Source: Synaphobranchus kaupii (taxonomy: Eukaryota > Chordata > Actinopteri > Anguilliformes > Synaphobranchidae). Taken from it: DNA of 64,000 nucleotides. The notes under the pieces are model-generated. The model ran no database searches and had not been told where the DNA came from. It was given only the letters and a program-made list of their open reading frames with translations. How positions within the stretch are numbered: the stretch's first letter is position 1; every line of letters starts with the position of its first letter. Position numbers and translations under genes: made by a program. Shown piece by piece: positions 12,601-23,685 of the stretch. The stretch covers positions 23,227,930 to 23,291,929 of the forward strand of contig CM056383.1 of NCBI GenBank assembly GCA_029718625.1, given 5' to 3'.

Positions 12601-13088
12601 GAAATACTAGTCTCAGGAGTTCAAACACACAGCTGGATGCAGATGATAAGGAATCATGAACTGTGGAGATGCTGTTTTATCAAGGTTATCATGCTAATCC
12701 TTTTGTACATATTTTTTGTACTTATTGAACATATTTCCTAGGGGAGAAAGTTAGTACCAGTTCTAGAGTTCTTCCATTGTACTTGTGGTGCTTCCAGTAT
12801 AACTACCATTCTCTATTGTGTTTTAGTTTCATCACATTAAATGACATTTAATAACTTAATACACAACATAAATTAAAGTTTTATTCTTTTATTGTTTTTC
12901 ATAGAGGAAATATTACAATTACATATATTGGTTTTAGAATCCGACATTGAAGTGGATTGAAAATATTTACATAACTACTTACCTGTGAAGAGATGTTTGA
13001 ATATTTATAAGCCAGCAAACATACAGTGGCTACTAGATGCCCGCTTGCTGTTGGCACAACTGTCGTTCTTCCGGTGTTTTGCATATGG
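12601..13088. other. Downstream flank of the microRNA cluster
   Basis: No gene is seen. Two AATAAA hexamers on the minus strand (12880-12885 and 12888-12893) lie about 0.4 kb past miR-221 and could end the primary transcript. The AT-rich composition makes such hexamers likely by chance. Confidence 0.3.
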
Positions 13089-13192
13089 GCACTACAGGGG
13101 TCCACTAGTGGGCAGTCGAGGCAATGATCAGCAGTTCAGTGAATACCAAATAGTTGGTGATTGGTCCTACCACTAGCAGACCTCTATAGTGC
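13089..13192 (-). other. Unassigned hairpin in the miR-221/222 transcript region
   Basis: Arms 13089-13111 and 13170-13192 form a 23-bp stem. As minus-strand RNA, 22 of 23 positions pair (three as G-U wobbles, one mismatch). As plus-strand RNA, three of the four differing positions are mismatches. The apical region is 58 nt and allows a short inner helix. It lies 83 bp beyond the miR-221 hairpin, on the strand of the cluster. The large loop is atypical for a microRNA. A decayed miniature transposon is the main alternative, but I see no target duplication. Confidence 0.35.
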
Positions 13193-13275
13193 TGATTCGT
13201 AAAATACTGGCACATCGACAGCTTGCCCTGACAGTGGTCCAATGGGAGCTTACTCGCTGGGTCGCTTTTCTGGAA

Positions 13276-13350
13276 GTCCTGAAACCCAGCAGACAATGTA
13301 GCTGTAGCTTGAACAACACAGAAATCTACATTGTATGCCAGGTTCAAGCC
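13276..13350 (-). ncRNA. mir221: miR-221 precursor hairpin
   Basis: The reverse complement of 13281-13303 is a 23-nt sequence with the AGCUACAU seed region, matching mature vertebrate miR-221-3p. The reverse complement of 13318-13343 gives the 5p arm, beginning ACCUGGCAUACAAUGUAG. The two arms pair around a short loop at 13304-13317 to make a standard precursor. miR-221 acts in RNA-induced silencing complexes and shares its seed with miR-222. Known mammalian targets of the family include KIT and CDKN1B. It lies downstream of miR-222 on the same strand and is presumably cut from the same primary transcript. Identification rests on recalled mature sequences. Confidence 0.96.
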
Positions 13351-14307
13351 ATGCCAATGTTTGGTGTTCGCATCTCCACTTCCATAATTGAATGTCTACA
13401 GTACATACAACAGTCACACAGACATACTGTAGCACATCGTAGTGGAGGCTCACAGTTGTAGACAATCGAAAGGTCATTTTTATCATTTCAATGAGCATAT
13501 GTAAACACACTACATGCATCTCTGCATAAACATTTATTTTATGATGAATTTATTTTATTGTATTTATTCATGTTTTATGTCTGAACGTTTTTTTACTGCA
13601 TTTGTGTCTGTGCAATATGTTTGTATGCACATACAGTATCTGAGTGTGACAATATATGCAAAACATTTCTGAAAAAGGCTATGAAGGCTATTCATTCATA
13701 TGGCTAGTCTGTACAGGTGGCTTTTGTATTGTCTTACATAAGAAACATCAGAGTGAAATTCAAGCTGTTCTATATATCTGCATTTATGTAAATCTGGCCT
13801 ATTTGTTCTCCAGTTTGTTTTAGATTTGGTAAAATCAGAAGATAAATATATTTCACAGCAGTTTGTCTTTATATTATATTCACATATATATTATATATTA
13901 TGCCCTCAAATATGCTGTCAAGACTCAATAAAACTCAAACTCAAAGCCTTTCTCAATGTATATTGAGACATAGTGTTTTGTTCTGTGGTAAAGCAGTGAT
14001 AATACTGTGATGGATTATGGATAATCTGCAACCACTCTCCAACAGAATCATTGTTTTACTGGCAATCCAGGGCAATTTTCAGCACACGAGACAGACAAAG
14101 ATGCACAAATTAATGAAGAGATTCTTCTACACAAAGAGAGCGAGCGAGAAAGATACAGAGGCAGAAAAAAGCCCTGACAAGGGCCTCTTTTAACGTCCGT
14201 GTCGGAGACAGAGAGAGAGTCCCACTCACTCTAGTCACAGGATGAAGCCCACATTGTGATAACATACCACACAGTCTGAGAGGAATGTGCCAACAGGAAG
14301 TGGGGAA
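13351..14307 (-). other. Spacer between miR-221 and miR-222 hairpins
   Basis: About 0.96 kb of AT-rich sequence, presumably part of the primary transcript. It contains several AATAAA hexamers on the minus strand near 13530-13570 and a short complementary pair, CTACAGTA/TACTGTAG, at about 13396-13432. I see no additional convincing microRNA hairpin. Confidence 0.5.
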
Positions 14308-14389
14308 TGCCATCAGAGACCCAGTAGCCAGATGTAGCTACTGATTTGCAACACAGGATCTACACTGACTACTGAGCAACTCATGGGCA
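14308..14389 (-). ncRNA. mir222: miR-222 precursor hairpin
   Basis: The reverse complement of 14316-14339 is a 24-nt sequence with seed AGCUACAU followed by CUGGCUACUGGGUCUC, matching fish miR-222-3p. The reverse complement of 14355-14376 is the 5p arm and differs from the human 5p sequence by one C-to-U change. That change faces a G, so pairing is kept as a G-U wobble. The stem extends outward through UGCCCAUGAG and CUCUGAUGGCA. It shares seed and targets with miR-221. Being at the higher coordinate on the minus strand, it is the upstream member, as in other vertebrates. Confidence 0.97.
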
Positions 14390-14597
14390 CCAGAACACAA
14401 CGTACCATCCCTCGCCTCGAGTCTTCCTCAGAGTAACTAAAATGAGAGGGGGAAAAGGAGAGGTGGAGAGAGAGCTTTTTTAGACAGTCAAAAAAACGTA
14501 AAAGGCCATAACCACACAGCTACTGTTTACTGACAACCGTTGTGCTCCTACACCCACCACACTAATGGCAGCCAACTGAAGCAATCACAGTTGAGCA
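14390..14597. other. Immediate upstream flank of miR-222
   Basis: About 200 bp with no further hairpin or ORF I can support. It is probably part of the primary transcript. Confidence 0.4.
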
Positions 14598-14631
14598 GAG
14601 AGAGATAGATAGGGAGAGAAGAGAGAGAGAT

Positions 14632-14670
<39 letters not shown>
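14598..14670. repeat. Compound (GA)n(GT)n(GA)n microsatellite
   Basis: GA-rich sequence, then a pure GT tract from about 14632, then GA units. ORFs here are repeat translations. Confidence 0.92.
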
Positions 14671-16300
14671 TTTATCTTCCAATGGACATTTCAAGCAAAT
14701 TTTTAGTACTTGCAGGGACAAATATAAGAATCAGATACAGGGGACCAACCAGAACATGCTTAGTATACAAATGGATAGATGGCGGCAAGCAACAGTCCAT
14801 CTTTCTGGGCCTGGCCATAAAAAGGGGGGGGTCAAAACACCTTATAATTCATGGTGTTTATTGATTAAAATATTTATTAACTGAGTTCAAACTTTATAGC
14901 ATGCAATAATGGGTGTTCACCATTGTACACAGGTGTCAAGCAAAAATGTACACTATTTACCAGCTAAATGCTTGCTAGACAGCTTCCTGCTAAAACACAT
15001 GCCATGTTTCATAGTTTTGGTGGCTTGTGATGTCAGCTGGATACAAACCATTTATATTTAGACTGAAGTCGATAACTGCTTTTCACTGTGTTCACTATTG
15101 AAGGCTGATAGAAATAACATATGATTTAACCAATGCTAAATTTGTGTTCTGTCATTTTTTTTGAAACAGGAAATGTATCATTCAATGAAATTAAAATAAT
15201 TGTGAATTGTAGACATTCATGACACTCACAAGAAAGCGTTATCAAATAGGAATAGCTCTATTTTCCTTTACAAGGGATGTTTGTTTGTCTGTAAACTGAG
15301 ACCAGTTAATTCAACACTTCCCAGATAAAAAAACATTCCTTCCTTCACATTTAGTGTCAGATCTCACAGAGTTATAAACTGGGGTGTCAAGCAGCAATCA
15401 TTCTTTATTTTAAGGAAAACTGAATCAGTCCCTTTTCACTGGTGATGAGGATTAGAGTGGTATCACAATGGACTGTTTGGGGAGAGGAGGGGAGGAGGGT
15501 GCAAAATGTGAGGGGAGAAAGAGAGGTGCTTAAAAGCATATTAAAAAATCACAGCAAATATTTCCTTCAATAAGAAAAAGAAAGAGACCCTGTCTGAGAA
15601 CGGTAATATTTTGACTTAATTTATGAAGGCAAGACATGGACCGCACTCACACTCAATATCCTCAAGCAAGAATACTTCCGTTTCAATCAATCCATTCAAA
15701 AATTGTTTTTGATTATCACCTACCCATAATCACTGGCCAAATGAAGTGAAAGGAAAGGGGGTGGATCCTCAACAGTGCATTCTTCTGGACTTTTTAATGA
15801 GCACACTGATTATCAGAATGTGATTGTACACAGAATATTTTTTGAACTGACGTTGGGCATTTTCACTTGATTGGAAGTGTTCTTCCTGGGGAGTATTGAG
15901 AGCGAGTGCTGGTCATGTCTTGCCTTTGGCTATAGTTTTTATGCACTTACGCACCAATATAAACCATTTTGGACAATGTATTAAGGCACTTGATTTTTTT
16001 TCTTTCATTTAGGAATGGACGTTAAAAAAAGAAAACAAATGTGGAATGACTTCTTTAAGTAGAGACATTGAGTACAGAGTGCCTGGCATGCTTCCATTCC
16101 AGGAACTGCATACCTGAAACCTTGTGACTGTATTGAACATACTTCAACCAGCTGATGGTCACTTGATTCTTATGTTTCTCTATTAAAGAAACTGCTGACG
16201 GCTTCTCCTTCTCTCCGACTCCCTCCTTTTTTTCCTTCTCTCTCCTCGCTGGGAACACTTGACTGCCTTCTCTCGGATTCCGGCATTCCCATCACTGTCC
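14671..16300. other. Upstream flank of the microRNA cluster
   Basis: AT-rich and without ORFs of note. A purine-rich block lies at about 15477-15530. If the primary transcript starts near 16.3 kb, this is transcribed on the minus strand. Confidence 0.4.
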
Positions 16301-16640
16301 TGCATTTTCCCCAATCCATATCCCTATCCATCCCAACTGGAATCATATAAACTCTGTTAGACCTTAATTGACACCGGACATTTTACTGTGCATGGGCCAC
16401 AACTGGGGCATTATGTGCAGTCCTGTTTAAGAGCCCGCTCCCTTCGTAGAGGAATACTGGACCGGGACAGTGAAACCGGGCACTGCATCTCGAACAGATG
16501 TGAGAGTGTCCACTTGTGGTAATGCGTTAAAGTGTCCGGTGGACACGGGTTTGGGGGGTGTGACGGGGATGTGGGTGGCGGTGATGATGTAACCGCTACT
16601 CAGTGGGAGAGTGGAGAGCCTCTTGAAAAATTGTTGCCGT
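16300..16640 (-). promoter_or_regulatory. Candidate minus-strand promoter for the miR-221/222 transcript
   Basis: The minus strand carries TTTATATGA (about 16343-16351), a TATA-like box. Just upstream on that strand (16430-16590) is a CpG-enriched block with several CCGG and CACCC-type motifs. A start about 30 bp downstream of the box would lie near 16.32 kb, about 1.9 kb before miR-222. No Inr or conservation evidence is available, so this is a hypothesis. Confidence 0.22.
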
Positions 16641-17828
16641 GGTAATTAGGAGCCCGGTGGTAGGATGTACGGATCAGGGAAACATGGTCACACGCTAGTG
16701 CTCAGGCATTCCTACCGTATGTACATGCACAGTATCCCTGTGATTTCAGCAAAATATTTAAGGCCCGTTTCTCTCGCTTATTCTTTTATGTGGTTCAGTA
16801 TCCTCTATAAGGTTATCACTATAAGGATCTCTTGCATGAGCACAGTCCCACAAAATGCACAGTTTGACAGACTGACAGACTCTGAACTGTGCAGACCTAC
16901 ACCCACATTAGCACAGGCTCTCAAACTGTTCATGTTCACAAAATGCACATACACACAAACCGTGCAGACTCAAAACTGCGTACGCACGGACTCACAAGCA
17001 CATTCGCAAAGACTCACAATATCTGTGGACAGATTAAGATGGATGTGACAAATGTGTTGAAACCACTTTCATTTCAGTTCTGTCAGCGGAACACAAGGCC
17101 ATATGTGTACACTAGTTAATGGTAAGAAATGCACAATAATACTTGGGTTGTACCGTGATTGCCCAATAATAGCTTAAAACAAATATCAGTATCCACCAAA
17201 GGGATAAGATCATGGCTGATATGATGGGCCAATATGATGATACAACTTATGATTTCAGAGAGGCAATGCTTTTGGTGCGCCACTGATGCTATAAATTAAT
17301 TGCTCAGAAAGTACCGTTATCATAGTCATGTGAACCTTGTTTATTATTTATTTTAAAATAATATTTTTACCGGCCAAACTCACTAGCGAAGACATACAGA
17401 GGTTCTCAAGACTCATGCACTGTGCTTTATAGTGAAATACGCAAGTTACAAATACGTTTTTCCTTTATAAGTTCATGTCTGTTCTCATCTACTTCTTCCA
17501 TGAATGTGGAAACTTGGCTGCAGTTTTCATTTCTGCTAAATTGTGAAACAGCAAGGTGTTGTCATCGATAACGGCCAACGTAGCCAATCAAATACTGGTA
17601 ATTGATATTGGCCCCAGAATTTCTAGTTAACTGGTCTAATACAGTTTCACTTCTGACACTTAGGAACTCACTAAAAACGAACAAGAAATGCTGGCGATGT
17701 TTTACCTCAAACAGCAATGCATACGAAGACTGCATCATAGGCTGGTGAATCCTTAGGAAGATCTGAGACCAAAACAAAGCCAGATGTTAAGATCGCTTGT
17801 CAACCTATTTCTATGCAGCATATTTCTA
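16641..17828. other. Unannotated non-coding DNA
   Basis: A 127-codon ORF at 16665-17048 has no recognisable domain and is rich in short CACA/ACTG repeats, so I do not call it. Nothing else is seen. Confidence 0.45.
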
Positions 17829-18143
17829 TGCTACAGTACAAATATCAATACTATTACACTACAGTGCCAGTGGTATAAACTACAGCATTAATGCTATTAC
17901 ACTATAGTATCAATGTTATTACAGTACAATAGCATGGCTATTACACTACATTATCAATGCTATTACACTACAATAGCAAGGCTATTGCACCACAGTATCA
18001 CTGCTATTACACTATAGTATCAATGTTATTAAATGATAATATCAATAATATTACACTACAGTATCTATGTCATTACACAATAATATAAATGCTATTAGCC
18101 TACAATATCAAAACTATTACATTACAGTACCCAAGCTATACAC
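17829..18143. repeat. 22-bp minisatellite, about 14 copies
   Basis: Tandem units close to CTATTACACTACAGTATCAA plus two bases. Most copies are exactly 22 bp and 70-90% alike by eye. Units often carry paired changes at the same positions (CAATAG versus CAGTAT), suggesting an older alternating organisation. Confidence 0.93.
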
Positions 18144-18927
18144 TGCAAAAAAAGTGGGTCTCCAATCAGAAGTGAACTTGAAGTGAATATCCTAAGGAAT
18201 AGCCAGACATCCAGCTCAAGTGCTTAGAAATGACATACTTTACATCAAAAAGAAACGTTCATATTTCTCTGTTTAGAATTTTGTCAAAAGTAGGCACAAC
18301 CTTATCTCAAGGCTTTGCATTCATATATGAATGAAAACGAATTGCATAGGGTCTTTTAAACTATGAGCAGCTACCTGAGATTCTTCACACTATTTGTTTT
18401 AAAGAGCTGCAGTGAACAGTACTTCACATTAAAGAAATTGAATGTGCTGTTCCACCAGGACTCAAACAGACTTTTTTATTCTCCCTCTGGAGTTTATCTG
18501 AGCCCACGTTTTCTGTACAAGAGGCGCTCGTTATCAGATGCTCTCGTCCTGTGGCCAAGTTGCCATGACGTGGGAAGGGAGATCAGAAGCCCCCTCAAAT
18601 CGCCTCGGAAGCCCATTCTTCCAGAGGCTAGAAAGTCAAAGAAAAGAGAGGTTTTGCGCCTTTCGCTGTAGCATCACAATGCCCTGCTGCTGACTAAGTT
18701 CGGGGCCGGAGATAGTGTCTTTGCGCTGACTGTCTTGCGCATCTTATCTGTACTTTTTCCACACCTTAGTGAATGTTTTCTTTTTTCTTTTGTCTGCAAC
18801 ATTAGAATTCACTCAAGCCTGGAGCACCAGAAAATACTTGATGGTATTGTTTTGACGCATGCAAATGATCCTATATTCCTGAGAAGAGAGCTCGATTGGG
18901 AAACAGGAGAAATAACTGTCTGAATGA
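18144..18927. other. Unannotated non-coding DNA
   Basis: The start (CACTGCAAAAAAAGTGGG) resembles ends of miniature fish transposons, but no partner end is evident. A 102-codon ORF at 18363-18671 has no recognised domain. Confidence 0.4.
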
Positions 18928-19206
18928 AGTGTGTGCGTGTGTATGCACGCGTGTCTGTGTATGTATGTGTGTGTGTGAGTGTTCTCATGTGTGTTTGAGT
19001 GTGTCCGTGCATGCTTGTGTGTGCGTATGTGTGTGTGCATGTGTGTGTGTGTGTGTTTGTGCATGTGTGTTTGTGCGTGTGTGTTTGTGCATGTGCGTGT
19101 GTGTGTTTGTGCATGTGTGTGCGTGTATGCCTGTGTGTGTGTGTGTGTGCATGTGGTGCGTGTATGCCTGTGTGTGTGGTTTGTGCATGTGTGTGCATGT
19201 ATGCCT

Positions 19207-19247
<41 letters not shown>

Positions 19248-19312
19248 TTTTTTTGCATGTGTGTGCATGTATGTGTGTGTGTGTTTGTGCAAGTGTGCGC
19301 ATGTATGCCTGA

Positions 19313-19349
<37 letters not shown>

Positions 19350-19545
19350 TATGCCTGTGTGTCTGTGTTTGTCTGTGTGTTTGTGCATATATGTGTGTGT
19401 ATGCGTGTGTTTCTGCATGTATGCCTGTGTGTGTGTGTGTTTGTGTATGTGTGTGCATGCCTGCGTGTGTTTGTGCATGTGTGTGCATGTATGCCTGTGT
19501 GTGTGTGTGTGTTTGTACATGTGTGTGTATGTGTGTGTTTGTGCA

Positions 19546-19576
<31 letters not shown>

Positions 19577-19914
19577 TTGTGCATGTGTGTGCATGTATGC
19601 CTGCGTGTCTGTTTGTGCATGTATGTGTGTGTGTTTGTGCATGTGTGTGCATGTATGCCTGTGTGTGTGCGTGTGTGTGTGTGTTTGTGCATGTGTGTGC
19701 ATGTATGCCTGCGTGTGTGTGTGTGTGTGTGTGTGTGTTTGTACATGTGTGTGTGTGTGTGTGTTGTGTGTGTTTGTGCATGTGTGTGCATGTATGCCTG
19801 CGTGTCTGTTTGTGCATGTATGTGTGTGTGTTTGTGCATGTGTGTGCATGTATGCCTGTGTGTATGTGTGTTTGTGCATGTATGCCTGTGTGTGTGTGTG
19901 TTTGTGCATGTATG

Positions 19915-19970
<56 letters not shown>
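18928..19970. repeat. About 1-kb GT-rich satellite-like array with higher-order units
   Basis: GT/CA repeat broken by a recurring block TTTGTGCATGTGTGTGCATG followed by TATGCCTG, seen at least seven times. One 96-bp segment (19569-19664) recurs apparently exactly at 19766-19861, a 197-bp higher-order period. It ends in about 50 bp of pure GT. The large apparent ORFs in all frames (VCVC, THTH, HTQA repeats) are translations of the array. Confidence 0.95.
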
Positions 19971-19971
<1 letters not shown>

Positions 19972-22226
19972 GCCTATCTGAAAGCAGGATTATTAGTCCT
20001 CCCCCAGGTCTCTCTGGGTGAGAGGAGAGATGAGCAGCGCAGTGCAGCAGCCTGTCACCGCCCCAGAGAATCTCAACATAATTACTGACTGTGTGAGGAG
20101 GGCAGTGAAGGATCCAGCCCCCAGACTCAACCTGATTACCACCAATTGTGAAAAGCTAACTCTGCTGGGTAGATGTATCAAATGAAAGCACTACCAAATA
20201 AATCATGATTCTAATTTAAATTTTATGCCAAAATAGATGGCTAGAACACAGCAGCATCTGTTTAAAAATTAAATATAAGATGTTGTGATGCAAACACTTT
20301 TGATATGTGAAATTTCTCTTATTTGATATGCCAGTAATGCAAACTTCAGACTTTAATTTTCCGAAATAGAGCTTGATACACAGCCCAATAGAAATGAATT
20401 TAAGGAAATTCAGGGCATGCTGCAAATATGAGAACAGATGAGATGAAAATAAGAGAAGGAGATGGAGCAGCAGCAATGATATCTAACTAAAACACATTAG
20501 CAGCATCAGGCACTGTGCTGAAATATGACTTCCTGCCTCTCGTTCATAAAGATTGACTTTAGCCATTATGCAGCAAAAATATATTGAAAACCTGATTCTC
20601 TCTAAGATCCTTCAAAGATCTCTTATGGAAACGAAACACTACAATGTATTGCAAATATGTGAGTAGTTTTGATAATATATTTTTAGAAATATATTTTAGC
20701 TACATTCAAAGTTAGCCATGATTTGTATATTTGCTCATGTTGCTATATCTTGATAATATATTTTTATTCCATTTCTGTGAGGGATGAATGGTTCACCACA
20801 TTTGCAGTTTGGGAGGAACTGAATTGGAGGCCCTGACCAGAGCGCTGTAAGCATGGCTGCCCCGGAACTCAATTATGCAATTTTAGCAAAATCAGTGACA
20901 GTACAGTACAGGAGATGGCAGGGGGGCCACTCCGAGCGGAAATGTATGGTGCGTAAATTGTGCTTTTCTCGCACTCCATACCACTATGGAACACAGTGAT
21001 TGTGTGTCGCCGTGGTGCTGATCAGTAGCTAGCCTGTTTTAATACAGAGATAGGCAAATATTTTCAAAAGAAAAGGTTTTACTTGAGTATACAGTATGTA
21101 TTTCCATGGTACAAACCACAGACTTGCACTGTTTACGTTCACAAATCTCACAGGCTGCATTATGGAATTCTGTTTAGTTAGGCTTTAATTGTGGCTGAGG
21201 AAGCTAACCTATTTCCCATAAGGCTTGTTTGTAGGAACCTAACCCCCATAGTAGGCGTGGGGCTGTTGTAATTGGTTGGAATAAAATGTCACGTACAGAC
21301 CAGCACTCTAGGACTGGAGTCGGACACCCCGGCAGGACAGCAACCAGCGACATCTTTGTTCTTAACCAGAGCTATGTATTCATGTGCAGACACTTTCCCT
21401 GGTTACACAGGTAGGTACACTTGAACAATATCGGTGTGTGCATATGTGTGCGCGTGTGCCCGCGCAAATTAATGTGAGTGTGATGGCGTGTATGTCTGTG
21501 TGTGTCTATGGGAGAGAGCCTGTATGTGTGTGCGTATTCATATGTGTGTGTTTATGTGTGTGTATGTGCGTGTGTTTGTGTGTTCCATGCAGCTCCTTGC
21601 TTGTGTGCACAATTTCTCCCTGTCCATTTCCTTGTGTCATTGCATTCCTTCTGCCATGCGCTGGAATGCCTCTCCCCTCCACCCCTGACAGTGAAGGCTT
21701 TCTTGGAACCAATGTCCCTGGCAATTTGCCTCAAAATCCACAGCTGAGAGAGATCCTCTGCCACTGAAATTCGAATTATGCTGTGAATGGCTTTATTAGT
21801 ATTTACTGCCCCAGCCGCCACTGCTGTCTGAGAATGCCATGCACTTGGGGAAGTAGAGGCCTCTGTGTCACTAGTCTTTATGAAGGCCCCCATTTTAGAG
21901 AGATATAGGGGTTCTTTTGATCCTTATAAAATCAGGGAGTAGCAAAGCAAAAGGGAAATTTTCAACTATGAATAATACTGATAATAAAGACTGTGCATAA
22001 TAACAATATTGAATTGTGTTCATAAAATACCTGTTTAGCTCCAAGGTTGTTTCATTGTGATTATCTGCCCTGATAAGATGTTACTGCTGCATACACCACT
22101 CAGCGATGGTCAAACAAGAACACGGATATATATTTTCACTGTCCTCAGGCAGAGCCTGCAAGGACTCACTCAACGACACAAGCCTCTGATTGTGGCCCAG
22201 AGCATCAATGGCTTCCCACCAACAGG
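19971..22226. other. Unannotated non-coding DNA with a GT-rich stretch
   Basis: No gene is supported. A loose GT-rich stretch is at about 21435-21590. The block GACTGGAGTCGGACACCCCGG at about 21312-21332 resembles the right end of the fish transposon family also seen at 43970-43990 and is probably a solitary relic. Confidence 0.45.
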
Positions 22227-22231
22227 AGAGC

Positions 22232-22277
<46 letters not shown>

Positions 22278-22280
22278 TAG
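22227..22280. repeat. (GA)n tract flanked by identical 10-bp blocks
   Basis: About 40 bp of GA repeat lies between two copies of AGAGCGATAG (22227-22236 and 22271-22280). Confidence 0.92.
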
Positions 22281-23307
22281 AAAAAACTGTTCCCCGCTCA
22301 TTGTGTCTCCGGAACATGAGTGTAATTGGCTGTGACCTGCTTTAAACCCAGCCGGCGAGCCAGAGGTCCAGGGGCTGTATTTCCTGCTCCCCCGAGGACG
22401 GAGATCACAGAAGGAGAGCGAAAGCTGCCGCACTGTGCGAAAGGCCTTACTGCAGATACACAATCTCCAGCAGTTCCAAGAACTGTTACTGCGCACCACG
22501 GGCTCAGCCCGGCTTCGCATCCGTTTAATCATTGCATTATTTGGGAAAGGGGCTGCCCACGTAATCGCACAAAAGAAGAGAGCTTGATGGGAACTGGGTC
22601 GGTGCTCGGCAGAGGGTCGCCTCGTTTGGCAGGGGCCTGGAGTGGCCTACCGGAGGTTCAGCCAGCAGTGTTATATTCCTCCTGGGTCAATGAGTTCACA
22701 GCTCGGCTGGGCTCAGCTTCAGCCACAGTCAAGCATATAGCATTACACCGAAATGAGGACCCGTAAATTCTGTTCCATTAAAGCTGCACAATACTACTCG
22801 GAATAGCATTAATACCAGCTGTACTCGGGAGCGAGCTGACCTTCTCCACACTGACATGGCCAACGGCTTGCACTCCCATAATAGAGCGTACGCGTCTGTG
22901 ATGGAAGCACAGAGTCTTAAATGTGAGGTCTGCCTCTTTTCTTTTACCTCTAAATATAATTCAGCTCAGTTAGTACTGCTGACTGATGTCATAAAAGATA
23001 TCAAAAGAACACAAGAACATGAACAGAATTTATATGTCAGTCGCTTAAACTCTGACCTAAAAATAAACAATTAAAAATTTCAAGTTTCCGGAGACCCAGT
23101 AAGTATTTAAATTTTTTGTCATAATGCAAGTGTCTTGGATGAAAAAAACATGTTACAGTGAAACTATTTTCAAAAATGTTATTTCTGTCTGTCGTGTAGG
23201 TTTCAGCATAGTAGAATATACGGTTTTTGAGATGAAGACCTGATAAGTATGTCCCCTACAGGGGACAAAAAATAATTACCAGGTATTAGGAGGATATCTG
23301 GTTTTTT
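22281..23307. other. GC-rich then AT-rich unannotated DNA
   Basis: The interval 22320-22750 is GC- and CpG-enriched with a 146-codon ORF that has no recognisable domain or low-complexity signature. It could be an exon or CpG patch of unknown nature. A short perfect inverted repeat, GTCCCCTACAGGGGAC, is at about 23251-23266. Confidence 0.35.
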
Positions 23308-23370
23308 AACATTACATAACATTCACTTAGAACCTTATCCAGAGTGACTTATGAAAGTTAACAGGCCAGA
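23308..23370 (+). repeat. Degenerate fish dispersed repeat
   Basis: ACATTACATAACATTCACTT followed by AGAACCTTATCCAGAGTGACTT resembles a widespread fish repeat motif of the form TTTATCCAAAGCGACTTACA. It is a short, decayed fragment. Class is not assigned. Confidence 0.45.
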
Positions 23371-23685
23371 CGTTCCCCTTCACATATCATATTAAGGTTA
23401 ATTGAGGTTGGAACTTTTCTTGGCGCGTGGCATGTCTACCAGACAAAAACCTACTGCAAATGGAAATTTCCACATCATTCTGGATTCCTCTGTCTCATTG
23501 TCACATGGAGCAGGTGCAGGGTCAACAGGTGCATCCACCTGGTAAAAGGTACTGACTGCATTATCTGCACTAAAAACCCATTTGTATAGGTAACGTAAAG
23601 TAGCCTATAACTCTGCCGGCCAAAAACAATATCGCGTGTGTGAAAGAATCAGACTCGTAGTATTGTTAGCTAACGTTCAGGTAAG

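Noticed and set aside
12880..13570. Minus-strand AATAAA hexamers as the poly(A) site of the microRNA transcript
   Set aside because: Several also occur between the two hairpins and in AT-rich DNA generally, so none can be chosen from sequence alone.
18809..20021. Several overlapping ORFs of 138-366 codons on both strands
   Set aside because: They are translations of the GT/CA array (VCVC, HTHT repeats) in every frame. No gene has that pattern.
22326..22766. 146-codon ORF in a GC-rich patch
   Set aside because: No family signature or splice context. GC-rich non-coding DNA commonly gives such ORFs.
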